This document shows, in pieces, positions 7,105 to 15,078 of a stretch of 34,645 bases of DNA. The DNA comes from an uncultured Kiloniellaceae bacterium. Lineage in GTDB: Bacteria > Pseudomonadota > Alphaproteobacteria > Kiloniellales > Kiloniellaceae. The position numbers and the translations under genes are program-made. Within the stretch, counting starts at the first letter, position 1, and every line of letters starts with the position of its first letter. The notes under the pieces were generated by a model. It ran no database searches, was not told the DNA's origin, and saw nothing but the letters and a program-made list of their open reading frames with translations. The stretch lies in contig CANMQP010000027.1 in the NCBI GenBank assembly GCA_947500035.1, positions 1 through 34,645 of the forward strand, read 5' to 3'.

Positions 7105-7938
7105 ATGGAAAAAGCGCGTTGGGGCGTCGTCAGCACCGCGAAAATCGGCATTGAGAAGGTGATTCCCGGTATCCAACGCTCGCGTCTGGGCCGGGTTGCC
7201 GCCATAGCCTCCCGGGATCTGGAGAGAGCCCAAGCCGCGGCGTCCCGGCTTGGGATAGATCAGGCCTACGGATCATACGAGGATCTGCTCGCCGATCCGG
7301 ACATCGAATTCATCTATAATCCTTTGCCCAACGACCAACACGTTGATGTGACGCTTGCCGCCGCCCGTGCGGGCAAACATGTGCTCTGCGAGAAGCCGAT
7401 CGGCCTGAATGCGGCAGATGCCGCGCGCCTGTCCGAAGTACCGAGAGGCGTCCGGGTCATGGAAGGCTTCATGGTGCGGTATCATCCCCAGTGGCTCAGG
7501 TGCCGTGAGCTTCTGCAATCCGGCAGGATCGGCACGCCCAGAGCCATTCAGGTCGCTTTCTCTTACTTCAACAACGATCCGCAGAACATTCGCAATAAGC
7601 CTGAAACCGGTGGCGGGGCGCTGATGGATATTGGATGCTATGCCATTGTTGCAGGACGGTTTTTCTTCGATGCAGATCCAACGCGGGTTGTCGGGCTGAT
7701 CGATAGAGATCCCGCATTCGAAACTGACCGACTGACGTCAGGTTTGCTTGATTTTGGTGACGGGCGCCAGTTGGCCTTCACCGTATCGACACAAACCGTC
7801 CCCTATCAGCGAGTCCAGATATTGGGTACCCACGGTCGTCTGGAGATCGAGATCCCCTTCAACGCGCCTCAGGGGGCTCCCAGCAGGCTATTCATTTACG
7901 ATGGCTCGGCGCTGGATGGCAGCGATGCTGTGCAGTAG
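7105..7938 (+). CDS. Gfo/Idh/MocA family oxidoreductase, cut short by in-frame TAG
   Basis: The 277-aa reading frame has the N-terminal Rossmann domain (WGVVSTAKIGIEKVIPG at residues 6-22) and the family motif CEKPIGLN near residue 97 with its conserved Lys. The C-terminal alpha/beta domain begins at GTPRAIQVAFSYFNN. The family acts on sugars, polyols or dihydrodiols with NAD(P); the substrate is unknown. The frame stops at TAG (7936-7938), yet the next 54 codons in the same frame encode the expected family C-terminus up to a second TAG at 8101-8103. The intact protein would be 332 aa. This looks like a single point mutation (for example CAG to TAG), a sequencing error, or a readthrough codon. 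The truncated protein lacks the last helices and may be inactive. Confidence 0.8.
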   Translation: MEKARWGVVSTAKIGIEKVIPGIQRSRLGRVAAIASRDLERAQAAASRLGIDQAYGSYEDLLADPDIEFIYNPLPNDQHVDVTLAAARAGKHVLCEKPIGLNAADAARLSEVPRGVRVMEGFMVRYHPQWLRCRELLQSGRIGTPRAIQVAFSYFNNDPQNIRNKPETGGGALMDIGCYAIVAGRFFFDADPTRVVGLIDRDPAFETDRLTSGLLDFGDGRQLAFTVSTQTVPYQRVQILGTHGRLEIEIPFNAPQGAPSRLFIYDGSALDGSDAVQ

Positions 7939-8103
7939 ACTATTCCGGCAGCAGACCAGTATGCCGAACAAGCCGATGCCATGGTGAAGGCAGTCAGAGA
8001 CGGGCAAGCAGCCCCCACATGCGTCGAGGACGCCATCACCAATATGCGGATTATCGATGCTCTTTTTCGCTCTGCCGACCGTGGGACCTGGGAAAAACCC
8101 TAG
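7939..8103 (+). pseudogene. Orphaned C-terminal tail of the Gfo/Idh/MocA oxidoreductase
   Basis: Directly after the internal TAG, in the same frame, 54 codons encode TIPAADQYAEQADAM and later AITNMRIIDALFRS and RGTWEKP, followed by TAG. This is the usual end of dihydrodiol-dehydrogenase-like members of the family. There is no frameshift, deletion or own start with a ribosome binding site, so it is part of the upstream gene rather than a separate one. Conserved composition up to its end suggests the stop arose recently or is an assembly error. Confidence 0.8.
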
Positions 8104-8402
8104 CGTTTTTGAACGTCGGGCAGACTTAACTTCGTGGTTTCAAAGTTTTGGACAGCATTTTCGGGTATTTTAAGGTTCACGCGCTTGACTTCATTGACGG
8201 CTTCCAGTATCGAAGGCGGCAGTTAGGCCCTGGACATTCGTTCGGGTCGTCCCCAATTCATGAATTAGTAATCGCCCCGCATTAGGCTGACTCTGTTCAC
8301 GACGACGAACTGCAGCGGCACGGAGAGACGACCAAGGGTCATTTCTCGCCGCGCATCGCGCGTATCCCTCCTCATCTATATCTCATTTCAGGCTCCAAGC
8401 CC
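8104..8402 (+). other. Gene-free leader upstream of rho
   Basis: These 299 bp contain no plausible gene. TTGACT at 8185-8190 followed after 17 bp by TATCGA is a weak promoter candidate (good -35, poor -10). A 12-bp perfect palindrome AATTCATGAATT lies at 8255-8266. A long leader before rho suits the known autoregulation of rho by attenuation in other bacteria, but no specific attenuator can be shown here. Confidence 0.4.
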
Positions 8403-9659
8403 ATGAACCTCCAAGATTTGAAAGCCAAAAGTCCGGCAGACCTGTTGGCTTTTGCCGAAGAACTCGAAATCGAAAACGCGAGCAACCTGCGTAAGCAGGA
8501 TATGATGTTTGCGATCCTCAAGCAGATGGCCGAAAACGATGTGCCGATCTACGGATCCGGCGTGCTCGAGGTGCTGCAGGACGGGTTTGGATTTCTGCGC
8601 GCTCCGGAATCCAATTATCTGCCCGGACCCGACGACATCTACGTCAGCCCCAGCCAGGTGCGCCGTTTCGGCCTGCGAACCGGTGACACGGTTGAAGGCC
8701 AGATCCGTTCTCCAAAAGAAGGCGAACGTTACTTTGCACTTCTGAAGGTCAATCAGATCAACTTCGATCCACCGGAGAATTCGCGCCACAGAATCAACTT
8801 CGACAATCTGACGCCGCTTTATCCGGACGAGAAGCTGACTCTTGAGTTGGCGGATCCGACGAAAAAAGACATGACAACCCGGATCATCGATCTCGTAACG
8901 CCGTTGGGCAAGGGACAGCGTGCCCTGATCGTGGCACCGCCACGAACCGGTAAGACCATGATTCTGCAGAACATCGCCCACGCGATTGCGTCGAATCATC
9001 CCGAGGTCTATCTGATCGTGCTGTTGATCGACGAGCGGCCCGAGGAAGTCACCGATATGGCGCGATCGGTGAACGGCGAGGTCGTCAGCTCGACTTTCGA
9101 TGAGCCGGCCAACCGTCACGTTCAGGTCACCGAGATGGTGATCGAGAAGGCCAAGCGTCTGGTGGAGCACAAGAAAGATGTCGTGATCCTGCTCGACTCG
9201 ATCACGCGTCTGGCCCGTGCCTACAACACCGTGGTGCCCAGTTCCGGTAAGGTCCTGACCGGCGGTGTCGACGCCAATGCCTTGCAGCGGCCCAAGCGCT
9301 TCTTCGGTGCGGCCCGTAATATCGAGGAGGGCGGCAGCCTGACAATCATCTCAACCGCACTGATCGATACCGGCAGCCGCATGGATGAGGTGATCTTCGA
9401 AGAGTTCAAGGGCACGGGTAACTCGGAAATCGTGCTGGACCGGAAACTGGCCGACAAGCGGACTTTCCCGGCCATCGATATCGGCAAGTCCGGAACCCGG
9501 AAGGAAGAGCTTCTGGTCGACAAGGGCACTCTCTCGAAGATGTGGGTCCTGCGCCGTATCCTCATGCCGATGGGCGTTACCGACTCTATCGAATTCCTGG
9601 TCGACAAGCTGAAGCAGACCAAGTCGAATTCGGACTTCTTCGATTCAATGAATCAGTAG
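8403..9659 (+). CDS. rho: Transcription termination factor Rho
   Basis: The 418-aa product is the hexameric RNA-dependent ATPase that ends transcription at Rho-dependent sites. The N-terminal Rho domain ([20 protein letters not shown]) precedes the RNA-binding cold-shock fold ([22 protein letters not shown], residues 61-82). Walker A APPRTGKT is at 178-185 and Walker [11 protein letters not shown] at 206-215. The C-terminal [25 protein letters not shown] carries the Q- and R-loop region. Length is that of alphaproteobacterial Rho, with no insertion. It usually sits beside mnmE, but here five extra genes intervene. Confidence 0.98.
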   Translation: MNLQDLKAKSPADLLAFAEELEIENASNLRKQDMMFAILKQMAENDVPIYGSGVLEVLQDGFGFLRAPESNYLPGPDDIYVSPSQVRRFGLRTGDTVEGQIRSPKEGERYFALLKVNQINFDPPENSRHRINFDNLTPLYPDEKLTLELADPTKKDMTTRIIDLVTPLGKGQRALIVAPPRTGKTMILQNIAHAIASNHPEVYLIVLLIDERPEEVTDMARSVNGEVVSSTFDEPANRHVQVTEMVIEKAKRLVEHKKDVVILLDSITRLARAYNTVVPSSGKVLTGGVDANALQRPKRFFGAARNIEEGGSLTIISTALIDTGSRMDEVIFEEFKGTGNSEIVLDRKLADKRTFPAIDIGKSGTRKEELLVDKGTLSKMWVLRRILMPMGVTDSIEFLVDKLKQTKSNSDFFDSMNQ

Positions 9660-9721
9660 GCGTTTGATTTTAAGAGAGATTTGTCGATCGTTCCGGGAAC
9701 GGAAAGATGTCGTGAACGCGA

Positions 9722-9739
9722 GACGTACGGCTGTACGTT
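9722..9739 (+). repeat. Short hairpin and repeated GAGACGTAC past rho
   Basis: ACGTAC and GTACGT form a 6-bp stem around GGCT at 9723-9738, with one further G-T pair outside. The 9-mer GAGACGTAC around the left arm recurs at about 9753-9761. The block lies between the rho stop and its terminator. It may be a processing or stability element; nothing further can be said. Confidence 0.35.
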
Positions 9740-9777
9740 CTTCTTAAAAGCCGAGACGTACCATTAGAAAACGAGAA

Positions 9778-9814
9778 CGGGGCGCTGCCGGTATTTGCAG
9801 CGCCCCGTTTTTTT
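9778..9814 (+). terminator. Rho-independent terminator after rho
   Basis: CGGGGCGCTGC (9778-9788) pairs perfectly with GCAGCGCCCCG (9797-9807) around an 8-nt loop and is followed by seven T. It lies 118 bp past the rho stop and before the convergent quinone oxidoreductase gene. It may also serve that gene from the other side, but the T-run on that strand is poor. Confidence 0.93.
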
Positions 9815-9839
9815 ATCCCGGTCAGTTCTGTCCTCCGTG

Positions 9840-10817
9840 CTATGGGAGCAGGATCGTTGAACCTGTGGTCTTTCTTGCTTCGAGATCACGATGCGCCTCT
9901 GCGGCCTCGGCGAGGGGATAGCGCTGGTTGATCGCGACCTTGACCGCGCCGGATCCCACGACGTCGAAGAGGGCTTCCGCTGACTTCACCATGTCCTCGC
10001 GTTTCGCGGTGTAAGTCATCAGGGTCGGCCGGGTCATAAAGAGCGAACCCTTTTGCGCCAGGAACCCGGGATCAACCGGTGCCAGCGGGCCCGAGGCATT
10101 GCCGAAGGTCACAAAAAGACCGAGCGGACTGAGGGAGTCGATTGAAGCCTCAAAGGTGTCTTTGCCGACGGAATCGTAAACCACCGGGACCCCGGTGCCA
10201 TCTGTGATTTCCCGCACCCGTGCCGCGATATCTTCTTTGTTATACAAGATCGTGTGGTCACAGCCATGGGCTTTGGCCAGATCTGCCTTTTCTTCTGAAC
10301 CAACGGTTCCGATGACCGTTGCGCCCAGATGTTTCAGCCACTGGCACGCCATGAGGCCGACGCCGCCGGCGGCAGCATGGAACAAGACCGTATCGCCGGC
10401 CTTCACCTGATAGGTTCGGCGGATAAGGTATTCGACGGTCATGCCTTGCAGCATGATCGCGGCGGCCTGCTCATCGGAAATCTGATCAGGCAGCTTGATC
10501 AGCCGGTGCGCAGGCATATTGCGGGCCTGGGCGTAGGCACCAAGCGGGGGATTGGCGTATGCCACTCTGTCACCCGGTGAAAGCTCGGTGACACCAGGGC
10601 CGACCGTCTCAACCACACCGGCCGCTTCGAGACCGATGACCGCGGGCATGTCGGGGATCGGGTAAAGTCCGGTTCGGTGATAAACATCGATGAAGTTCAG
10701 GCCGATGGCTGTCTGCCGCAGTTGGACCTCACCGTCTCCCGGGGCGGTCAATTCGATATCGTCATACGATAAAGCTTCCGGACCCCCGGGTGAGTGAATA
10801 CGAATTGCCTTTGTCAT
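9840..10817 (-). CDS. qor: NADPH:quinone oxidoreductase (zinc-free MDR family)
   Basis: The 325-aa product is a medium-chain dehydrogenase/reductase of the quinone oxidoreductase type, reducing quinones with NADPH. The N-terminal GroES-like domain has LNFIDVYHRTGLYP and the QOR signature VIGLEAAGVVETVG. The cofactor fold starts at VLFHAAAGGVGLMACQWLK (AAAGGVG), and the C-terminus is RKTTGSTILL. The zinc-binding Cys set of alcohol dehydrogenases is absent. Its ATG overlaps the TGA of the dienelactone hydrolase (10814-10817), so the two are probably translated together. Confidence 0.93.
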   Translation of the reverse strand: MTKAIRIHSPGGPEALSYDDIELTAPGDGEVQLRQTAIGLNFIDVYHRTGLYPIPDMPAVIGLEAAGVVETVGPGVTELSPGDRVAYANPPLGAYAQARNMPAHRLIKLPDQISDEQAAAIMLQGMTVEYLIRRTYQVKAGDTVLFHAAAGGVGLMACQWLKHLGATVIGTVGSEEKADLAKAHGCDHTILYNKEDIAARVREITDGTGVPVVYDSVGKDTFEASIDSLSPLGLFVTFGNASGPLAPVDPGFLAQKGSLFMTRPTLMTYTAKREDMVKSAEALFDVVGSGAVKVAINQRYPLAEAAEAHRDLEARKTTGSTILLP

Positions 10818-11509
10818 GAGCCGAGATTCTCCTTCAGGAAGCTGGTTGTCCGTTCGTTGGCAAGCTTGGCGGCGGCGGCATCATAGTGCTCGCCTTCGAT
10901 CCGAGCGAAGGCGTGATCACAGTTCTCATAGACGTGAAGGTCGACCAGGGGATGATTGCCCAAACCCTCTTTGATTTTCGCCTGCGCGTCTGGCGGCACG
11001 AATTTATCGAGCGATGCCATATGCATCAGCAGAGGGTTCGAGATTGCCGCCGCTTCCTCCAGGAGTTCGTCCAGGCCAACGCCGTAGTAACTGACGTTGC
11101 AGTCGCTGTCGGTTCGGCAGGCCATGAGGTAGGCCAGTTTACCGCCTAAGCAGAAGCCGACGGATCCGACCTTTCCTGTGCAGTCTTCGTGGTCGCGCAG
11201 GTGGCTGATAACAGCGCCCAGGTCCTCAATACCCTTATCCGGGTCGAACAACCCGAAGAGCTCGAAGGCGCGTTTCCACTCGGCCTCGGTCTTATCCGTG
11301 ATTTGGATTCCTGGCTCGATACGCCAGAAAATGTCCGGGCAGCAGGCTAGATATCCCATTTCGGCCAGCCAGTCACAGACGTCGCGCATCACCTGGTTGA
11401 CGCCGAAGATCTCCTGCGCCACGACAACCGCTGGGGCGGGGAGAGCCTCCGGCACCGCCAGATATGCGCTGAAAGCGCCATCTGGACACTTTATATTGAT
11501 TTCAGGCAT
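10814..11509 (-). CDS. Dienelactone hydrolase family protein
   Basis: The 231-aa alpha/beta hydrolase shows the complete triad Cys120 (GFCLGG), Asp168 (SLDKFVPP) and His199 (CDHAF), together with Glu33 in AQEIFG, which activates the Cys in carboxymethylenebutenolidases. The true substrate is not clear: most chromosomal members of the family are not linked to chlorocatechol breakdown. The start at 11509 is chosen for the GGGAG 8 nt upstream and the normal MPEINIKCPDG beginning; the frame stays open 27 codons further upstream. It is coupled to qor and lies 101 bp after ogt. Confidence 0.9.
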   Translation of the reverse strand: MPEINIKCPDGAFSAYLAVPEALPAPAVVVAQEIFGVNQVMRDVCDWLAEMGYLACCPDIFWRIEPGIQITDKTEAEWKRAFELFGLFDPDKGIEDLGAVISHLRDHEDCTGKVGSVGFCLGGKLAYLMACRTDSDCNVSYYGVGLDELLEEAAAISNPLLMHMASLDKFVPPDAQAKIKEGLGNHPLVDLHVYENCDHAFARIEGEHYDAAAAKLANERTTSFLKENLGS

Positions 11510-11592
11510 GTGTTTTGTCTCCCTTGGTCTTGCCAGTGTTTTTGTTTTTTTAGATTGGTCAGACTCTGCATTGCAGCCCCGTCCAATCAAAA

Positions 11593-11608
11593 TGTTTCAC
11601 GTGAAATC
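11593..11608. promoter_or_regulatory. parS: Degenerate parS-like site (14/16)
   Basis: TGTTTCACGTGAAATC matches the ParB-binding consensus TGTTTCACGTGAAACA at the first 14 positions and fails at the last two. It lies 2 bp past the ogt stop, in the 101-bp gap before the dienelactone hydrolase gene. ParB sites outside coding regions near the origin are common; the altered right end may weaken binding. Confidence 0.65.
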
Positions 11609-11610
11609 CT

Positions 11611-12162
11611 TCAGAATCCGAAGCCGGGGGTCAGTACGCCCTCATGCTCCAGCAATGCCCGTTTGCTGTCGGGGCCGAGCCCGCCGGAAAAACCGCCAAG
11701 TTTTCCCCCTCCGCCCAGAACACGATGGCAAGGGATGATGATGGGAATGGGGTTGGCGCCGCAGGCACCGCCCACCGCGCGGGCAACGGAGTCCGACTTA
11801 TCGGCTAGCTGGCCGTAGGTCATGGTTTCTCCGAATGGGATTTTCGCCATCTCGTGCCAGACACGCTGCTGGAAGGCGGTTCCTGCAGGCGCGAGCGGAA
11901 GGGTGAAGTCGCGTAAAGTTCCCTCGAAGTAGGCTTCGAGCTGCCGAATGGCTTCCGCCAGGAGTTTTTGGCTCGGGCTATTCGGGCGTGTAGTCGGCGC
12001 CGAGGTGTTGGGAGCTTCCAGGCGGGCGGCTTCTTCCTCCATCAGCCAGGTCAAACGGGTGATGGCCTCTTCGCTGGCCCTCAAAAGCAACGTCCCGAAG
12101 GGAGAGTCAATCGTAACCTCTGCGATCTCCATCACAGACCCGTCCGTGTCTTGTCGTTTCAT
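11611..12162 (-). CDS. ogt: Methylated-DNA--protein-cysteine S-methyltransferase
   Basis: The 183-aa product repairs O6-alkylguanine by moving the alkyl group to its own Cys. The active-site motif PCHRVLG has the acceptor Cys145. The preceding segment [23 protein letters not shown] is the helix-turn-helix with the wing, and the N-terminal domain is present. There is no Ada N-terminal domain, so it is of Ogt/MGMT type. Its ATG overlaps the stop of the upstream yyaL-type gene (12159-12162). Confidence 0.93.
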   Translation of the reverse strand: MKRQDTDGSVMEIAEVTIDSPFGTLLLRASEEAITRLTWLMEEEAARLEAPNTSAPTTRPNSPSQKLLAEAIRQLEAYFEGTLRDFTLPLAPAGTAFQQRVWHEMAKIPFGETMTYGQLADKSDSVARAVGGACGANPIPIIIPCHRVLGGGGKLGGFSGGLGPDSKRALLEHEGVLTPGFGF

Positions 12163-14207
12163 TCAGCTGCGCCTTTGAGAGCCTGCAGAACTGCATTCGC
12201 TTCGGTCATCGGAAGTGAACAGCTTTGATTTTGACAAAGATAAACCGCAGGCTTGCCGTCAACCAGACCTTTGCCATGTGCCGGGTGCGTCTCCGGCAGT
12301 TTTTCGTCGCCTGAGATCACCTGGAAAATGGCGTTGGGTAAAGAAAGTTCCCGCAGGACATCGATAAAGCTGTCCTCATCATGGCTTTCGGGCCGCTTCA
12401 CGATAACGATCTGCTGTGCGGATTGCAGGAACTCTGCGCCATTCAGCAGTGTCGAGAGTGGAAAGAAATTACGGTCAAGTTCGCCCGTGAAGGACATCAC
12501 GAGTTGTTCCGCACGTTTTCTGTAGGCGTCGTTGCCGGTCAGATGGAAGAGCTGGGTCAAGACGGCCACCATGGTTCCATTGCCTGAGGGCACCGCATTA
12601 TCGTGCGCCGATTTGCTGCGCAGGATCAGATCCTTTGCATCGTCTGCGGTAAAGAAGTAACCGCCGTCCCGATTATCCCAATAATGGCGGTCCAGGGTCC
12701 GGCACCAGCTTTCAGCCTGTTCCAGGTAGGTGTTCTTTCCCGTTACCTGATAAAGCGCGAGGGCGGCGTCGGTCAGATTGGCGTAGTCATCCAGCGTGGC
12801 AGCATGTTTGAGATGACCGCGCCGCCAGCTGTGGTGCAGCCGTCCCTCCGGCATCATTGTCTCTTGGACAAATGCGAAAGCTTTCTCTGCGGCCGTCACC
12901 CAGTCTGGTTCTTTGAATGCCCGGCCGGCGCGGGCGAGGGCGGCAATCATCAGGCCATTCCAGTCGGCCAGAACCTTGTCGTCCCAGCCGGGATGTATAC
13001 GGTCTTTGCGCCGCTCGAAGAGCTTGTCACGCGCGGATTTCAGTTCTTTTTCTTCCGAAGCCGACAGGATCGCGGTGTCCCGCAGCCGGTTCAGGATATT
13101 CTTGCCTTCCCAATTGCCCGCCGCGCTGACGTCATAAACCGCCTTGAAGGCAGGGGATGCTTCCCGCAGGACCTCGTCCACTTCGGATTCCTGCCAGACG
13201 TAGAACTTGCCTTCTTCACCCTCGCTATCCGCATCCAGAGTTGAGGCAAAGGCATTGACCTTTTTTTTGCTGGTTTCGCTTGCCTGCGCCATCATATCGC
13301 GCAAAAGCCAATTTACTGTCTCCCGGACACGCTGTTCGAAAAGAGGATTTTCAGAATCCTGCCAGGCCCAGGTCAGAACATCGATCAGCTGGGCATTGTC
13401 ATAGAGCATTTTCTCGAAGTGCGGGATCAGCCAGCGTTCATCGACGGTGTAGCGGGCAAAACCGCCGCCGAGGTGATCATAGATCCCCCCTTGAGACATG
13501 CGGGTGAGGGCGCGTTCGACGGCCTCCCGGAATACAGCCTGGCCGCTGCGCTTCCAGGCACGCCAAAAAAGCTTCAGGATCGAGGGCTGTGGGAACTTCG
13601 GTGCCTGACCGATGCCGCCGTTGACCGGATCGCACTCTCTGACCAGCCGTTCGGCCATTTCGGTGATCTGTGCGAGGGAGACAGCCCCGCCTTTCAGATT
13701 GTCGGAGAGTTTCGCCAGTGCACTGCCCAGCCCGGTGACGTTATTCTCGACTTTCTCCGGTTCCTTGGCATAAACCTCGGCGATACCGCTGAGGATCTGA
13801 GGAAATCCAGGGCGTCCGTAACGCGGCTCTGGCGGGAAATAGGTGCCTCCCCAGAAAGGCTCGCCTTTTGGTGTCAGAAACATGGTCAGAGGCCAGCCGC
13901 CGTGCTCGCCGAGAAGCGCTAGGGCGGATTGATAGATGCTGTCAAGATCCGGGCGCTCCTCGCGGTCGACTTTGATGTTGACGAAATGCCGGTTCATCAA
14001 CGCCGCGATTTCTCCGTTTTCAAAGGACTCATGCGCCATGACGTGGCACCAGTGACAGGCGGCATAACCCACAGAGAGAAGGATCGGCTTGTTTTCCCGC
14101 TGCGCGGTTTCGAGCGCCGCCTCATCCCATGGCTGCCAATGGACAGGGTTGTCTCGGTGTTGCAAAAGATAAGGGCTGGTTTCGTTCGCCAGGCGATTTG
14201 CCGTCAT
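12159..14207 (-). CDS. Thioredoxin domain-containing protein, DUF255 / YyaL (spermatogenesis-associated 20-like)
   Basis: The 682-aa cytoplasmic protein starts with the family signature [21 protein letters not shown], then the thioredoxin-like domain with CHWC at residues 51-54 ([15 protein letters not shown]). The remainder resembles an (alpha/alpha)6 barrel of the N-acylglucosamine epimerase/cellobiose epimerase type (for example [20 protein letters not shown]). Its reaction is not established. The ATG at 14207 gives the standard beginning; a TTG at 14237 would add 10 residues and has a GGCGG upstream, so the start is not fully settled. It heads the minus-strand run with ogt, dienelactone hydrolase and qor. 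Confidence 0.9.
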   Translation of the reverse strand: MTANRLANETSPYLLQHRDNPVHWQPWDEAALETAQRENKPILLSVGYAACHWCHVMAHESFENGEIAALMNRHFVNIKVDREERPDLDSIYQSALALLGEHGGWPLTMFLTPKGEPFWGGTYFPPEPRYGRPGFPQILSGIAEVYAKEPEKVENNVTGLGSALAKLSDNLKGGAVSLAQITEMAERLVRECDPVNGGIGQAPKFPQPSILKLFWRAWKRSGQAVFREAVERALTRMSQGGIYDHLGGGFARYTVDERWLIPHFEKMLYDNAQLIDVLTWAWQDSENPLFEQRVRETVNWLLRDMMAQASETSKKKVNAFASTLDADSEGEEGKFYVWQESEVDEVLREASPAFKAVYDVSAAGNWEGKNILNRLRDTAILSASEEKELKSARDKLFERRKDRIHPGWDDKVLADWNGLMIAALARAGRAFKEPDWVTAAEKAFAFVQETMMPEGRLHHSWRRGHLKHAATLDDYANLTDAALALYQVTGKNTYLEQAESWCRTLDRHYWDNRDGGYFFTADDAKDLILRSKSAHDNAVPSGNGTMVAVLTQLFHLTGNDAYRKRAEQLVMSFTGELDRNFFPLSTLLNGAEFLQSAQQIVIVKRPESHDEDSFIDVLRELSLPNAIFQVISGDEKLPETHPAHGKGLVDGKPAVYLCQNQSCSLPMTEANAVLQALKGAAE

Positions 14208-14525
14208 TTTTGTGCCGATCGTTTGATGGTCCCTCAATGAAATCCGCCTGAGAGACTTTGCTGCCGAGTACGCGTGGACGCGCGACGAGGGGGATGGGGA
14301 TGCCCCGGCTTTCCGCGGTGCGCCGATCCTTCAGTCAAGATGGCCATCGCGTTGCAGAAATGCCATAGGAGAATGCCTGTAGAGACGTATAACACGAGGG
14401 AACGCGTGTGTTTGGGTGTCTGCGATTCGCGGCAGGATCAAAATATATGGGCTAGAGTCTGGTTGGCGGCATGATAGAGTCCCGCAAATAGGGCGTGTGA
14501 TGTAAAGTCGAAGAGGTGAAGCAGA
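14208..14525. other. Divergent gap between the DUF255 gene and the DUF6489 gene
   Basis: These 318 bp contain no convincing gene. They must hold promoters for both directions. No clear -35/-10 pair, terminator or long inverted repeat was found. Confidence 0.4.
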
Positions 14526-14771
14526 ATGAAGATCTCGGTAGATATCGATTGTACACCCGAGGAGGCACGCGCCTTCCTGGGCCTGCCGGACGTTGCGCCT
14601 CTTCAGAAGGCCGTGATGGACGATGTCCAGAAACGGGTCATGGATAACCTTTCCGCGATGGATCCGGAAACTCTTCTCACAACGTGGATTCCCGCCGGTA
14701 TGCAAGGTTTTGAGCAGATGCAAAAGATGTTCTGGTCGCAGATGACTGCCGGAACGAAGAGCAAAGACTAA
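14526..14771 (+). CDS. Small conserved protein, DUF6489-like
   Basis: The 81-aa acidic protein begins MKISVDIDCTPEEARAFLG and has DVAPLQKAVMDDVQKR, LLTTWIPAGMQGFEQMQKMFW near the end. This matches a small alphaproteobacterial family of unknown function which I recall as DUF6489; I am sure it is a real gene but less sure of the family number. It has no signal peptide or membrane segment, and a central amphipathic helix is likely. GAGG lies 10 nt before the ATG. The gene stands alone on the plus strand, 307 bp before mnmE. Confidence 0.8.
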   Translation: MKISVDIDCTPEEARAFLGLPDVAPLQKAVMDDVQKRVMDNLSAMDPETLLTTWIPAGMQGFEQMQKMFWSQMTAGTKSKD

Positions 14772-15078
14772 TGTGATGTTTCTGAACTTCGCTGCATAAT
14801 TTGCGGCGAGTTTTAGAGGCTGAATCACACTAGATTTTATGAATTAGTGTCCTATTGAATCTGAAGTTCAATGAAGTGAATTTCAGATCCGGGGCACCAG
14901 GCAAGAGACAAGCGAAACCTGGCGGGCGAGACAAGATGCTGATTTTCCGTCGGTTGCTCGCGGGTTTCGCGGCGGTGCAGAGATTCGAGCCCAACCTCAA
15001 ATGCGGCATCGTTGAAGTTACCGGATCAGAGAGGCCAGGTTCTTACCGGTCCTTCACCCTTCTCAGGACATCTCGGGC
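14772..15078 (+). other. Leader region upstream of mnmE
   Basis: No gene is supported in these 307 bp; a 75-codon frame starting at TTG 14855 has no ribosome binding site and no recognisable content. Two adjacent inverted repeats occur here: a weak ACACTA/TAGTGT pair at about 14826-14850 and the stronger hairpin at 14859-14888. Confidence 0.4.
14859..14888 (+). other. 12-bp hairpin in the mnmE leader
   Basis: ATCTGAAGTTCA and TGAATTTCAGAT pair over 12 bp (one G-T pair in RNA) around the loop ATGAAG. There is no T-run, so a plain terminator is unlikely. It lies about 190 bp before the mnmE start, and could be an operator or an RNA element. Confidence 0.45.

Noticed and set aside
12603-13244. 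213-codon plus-strand frame inside the DUF255 gene
   Set aside because: Fully antisense to a gene with clear family features; no motif of its own.
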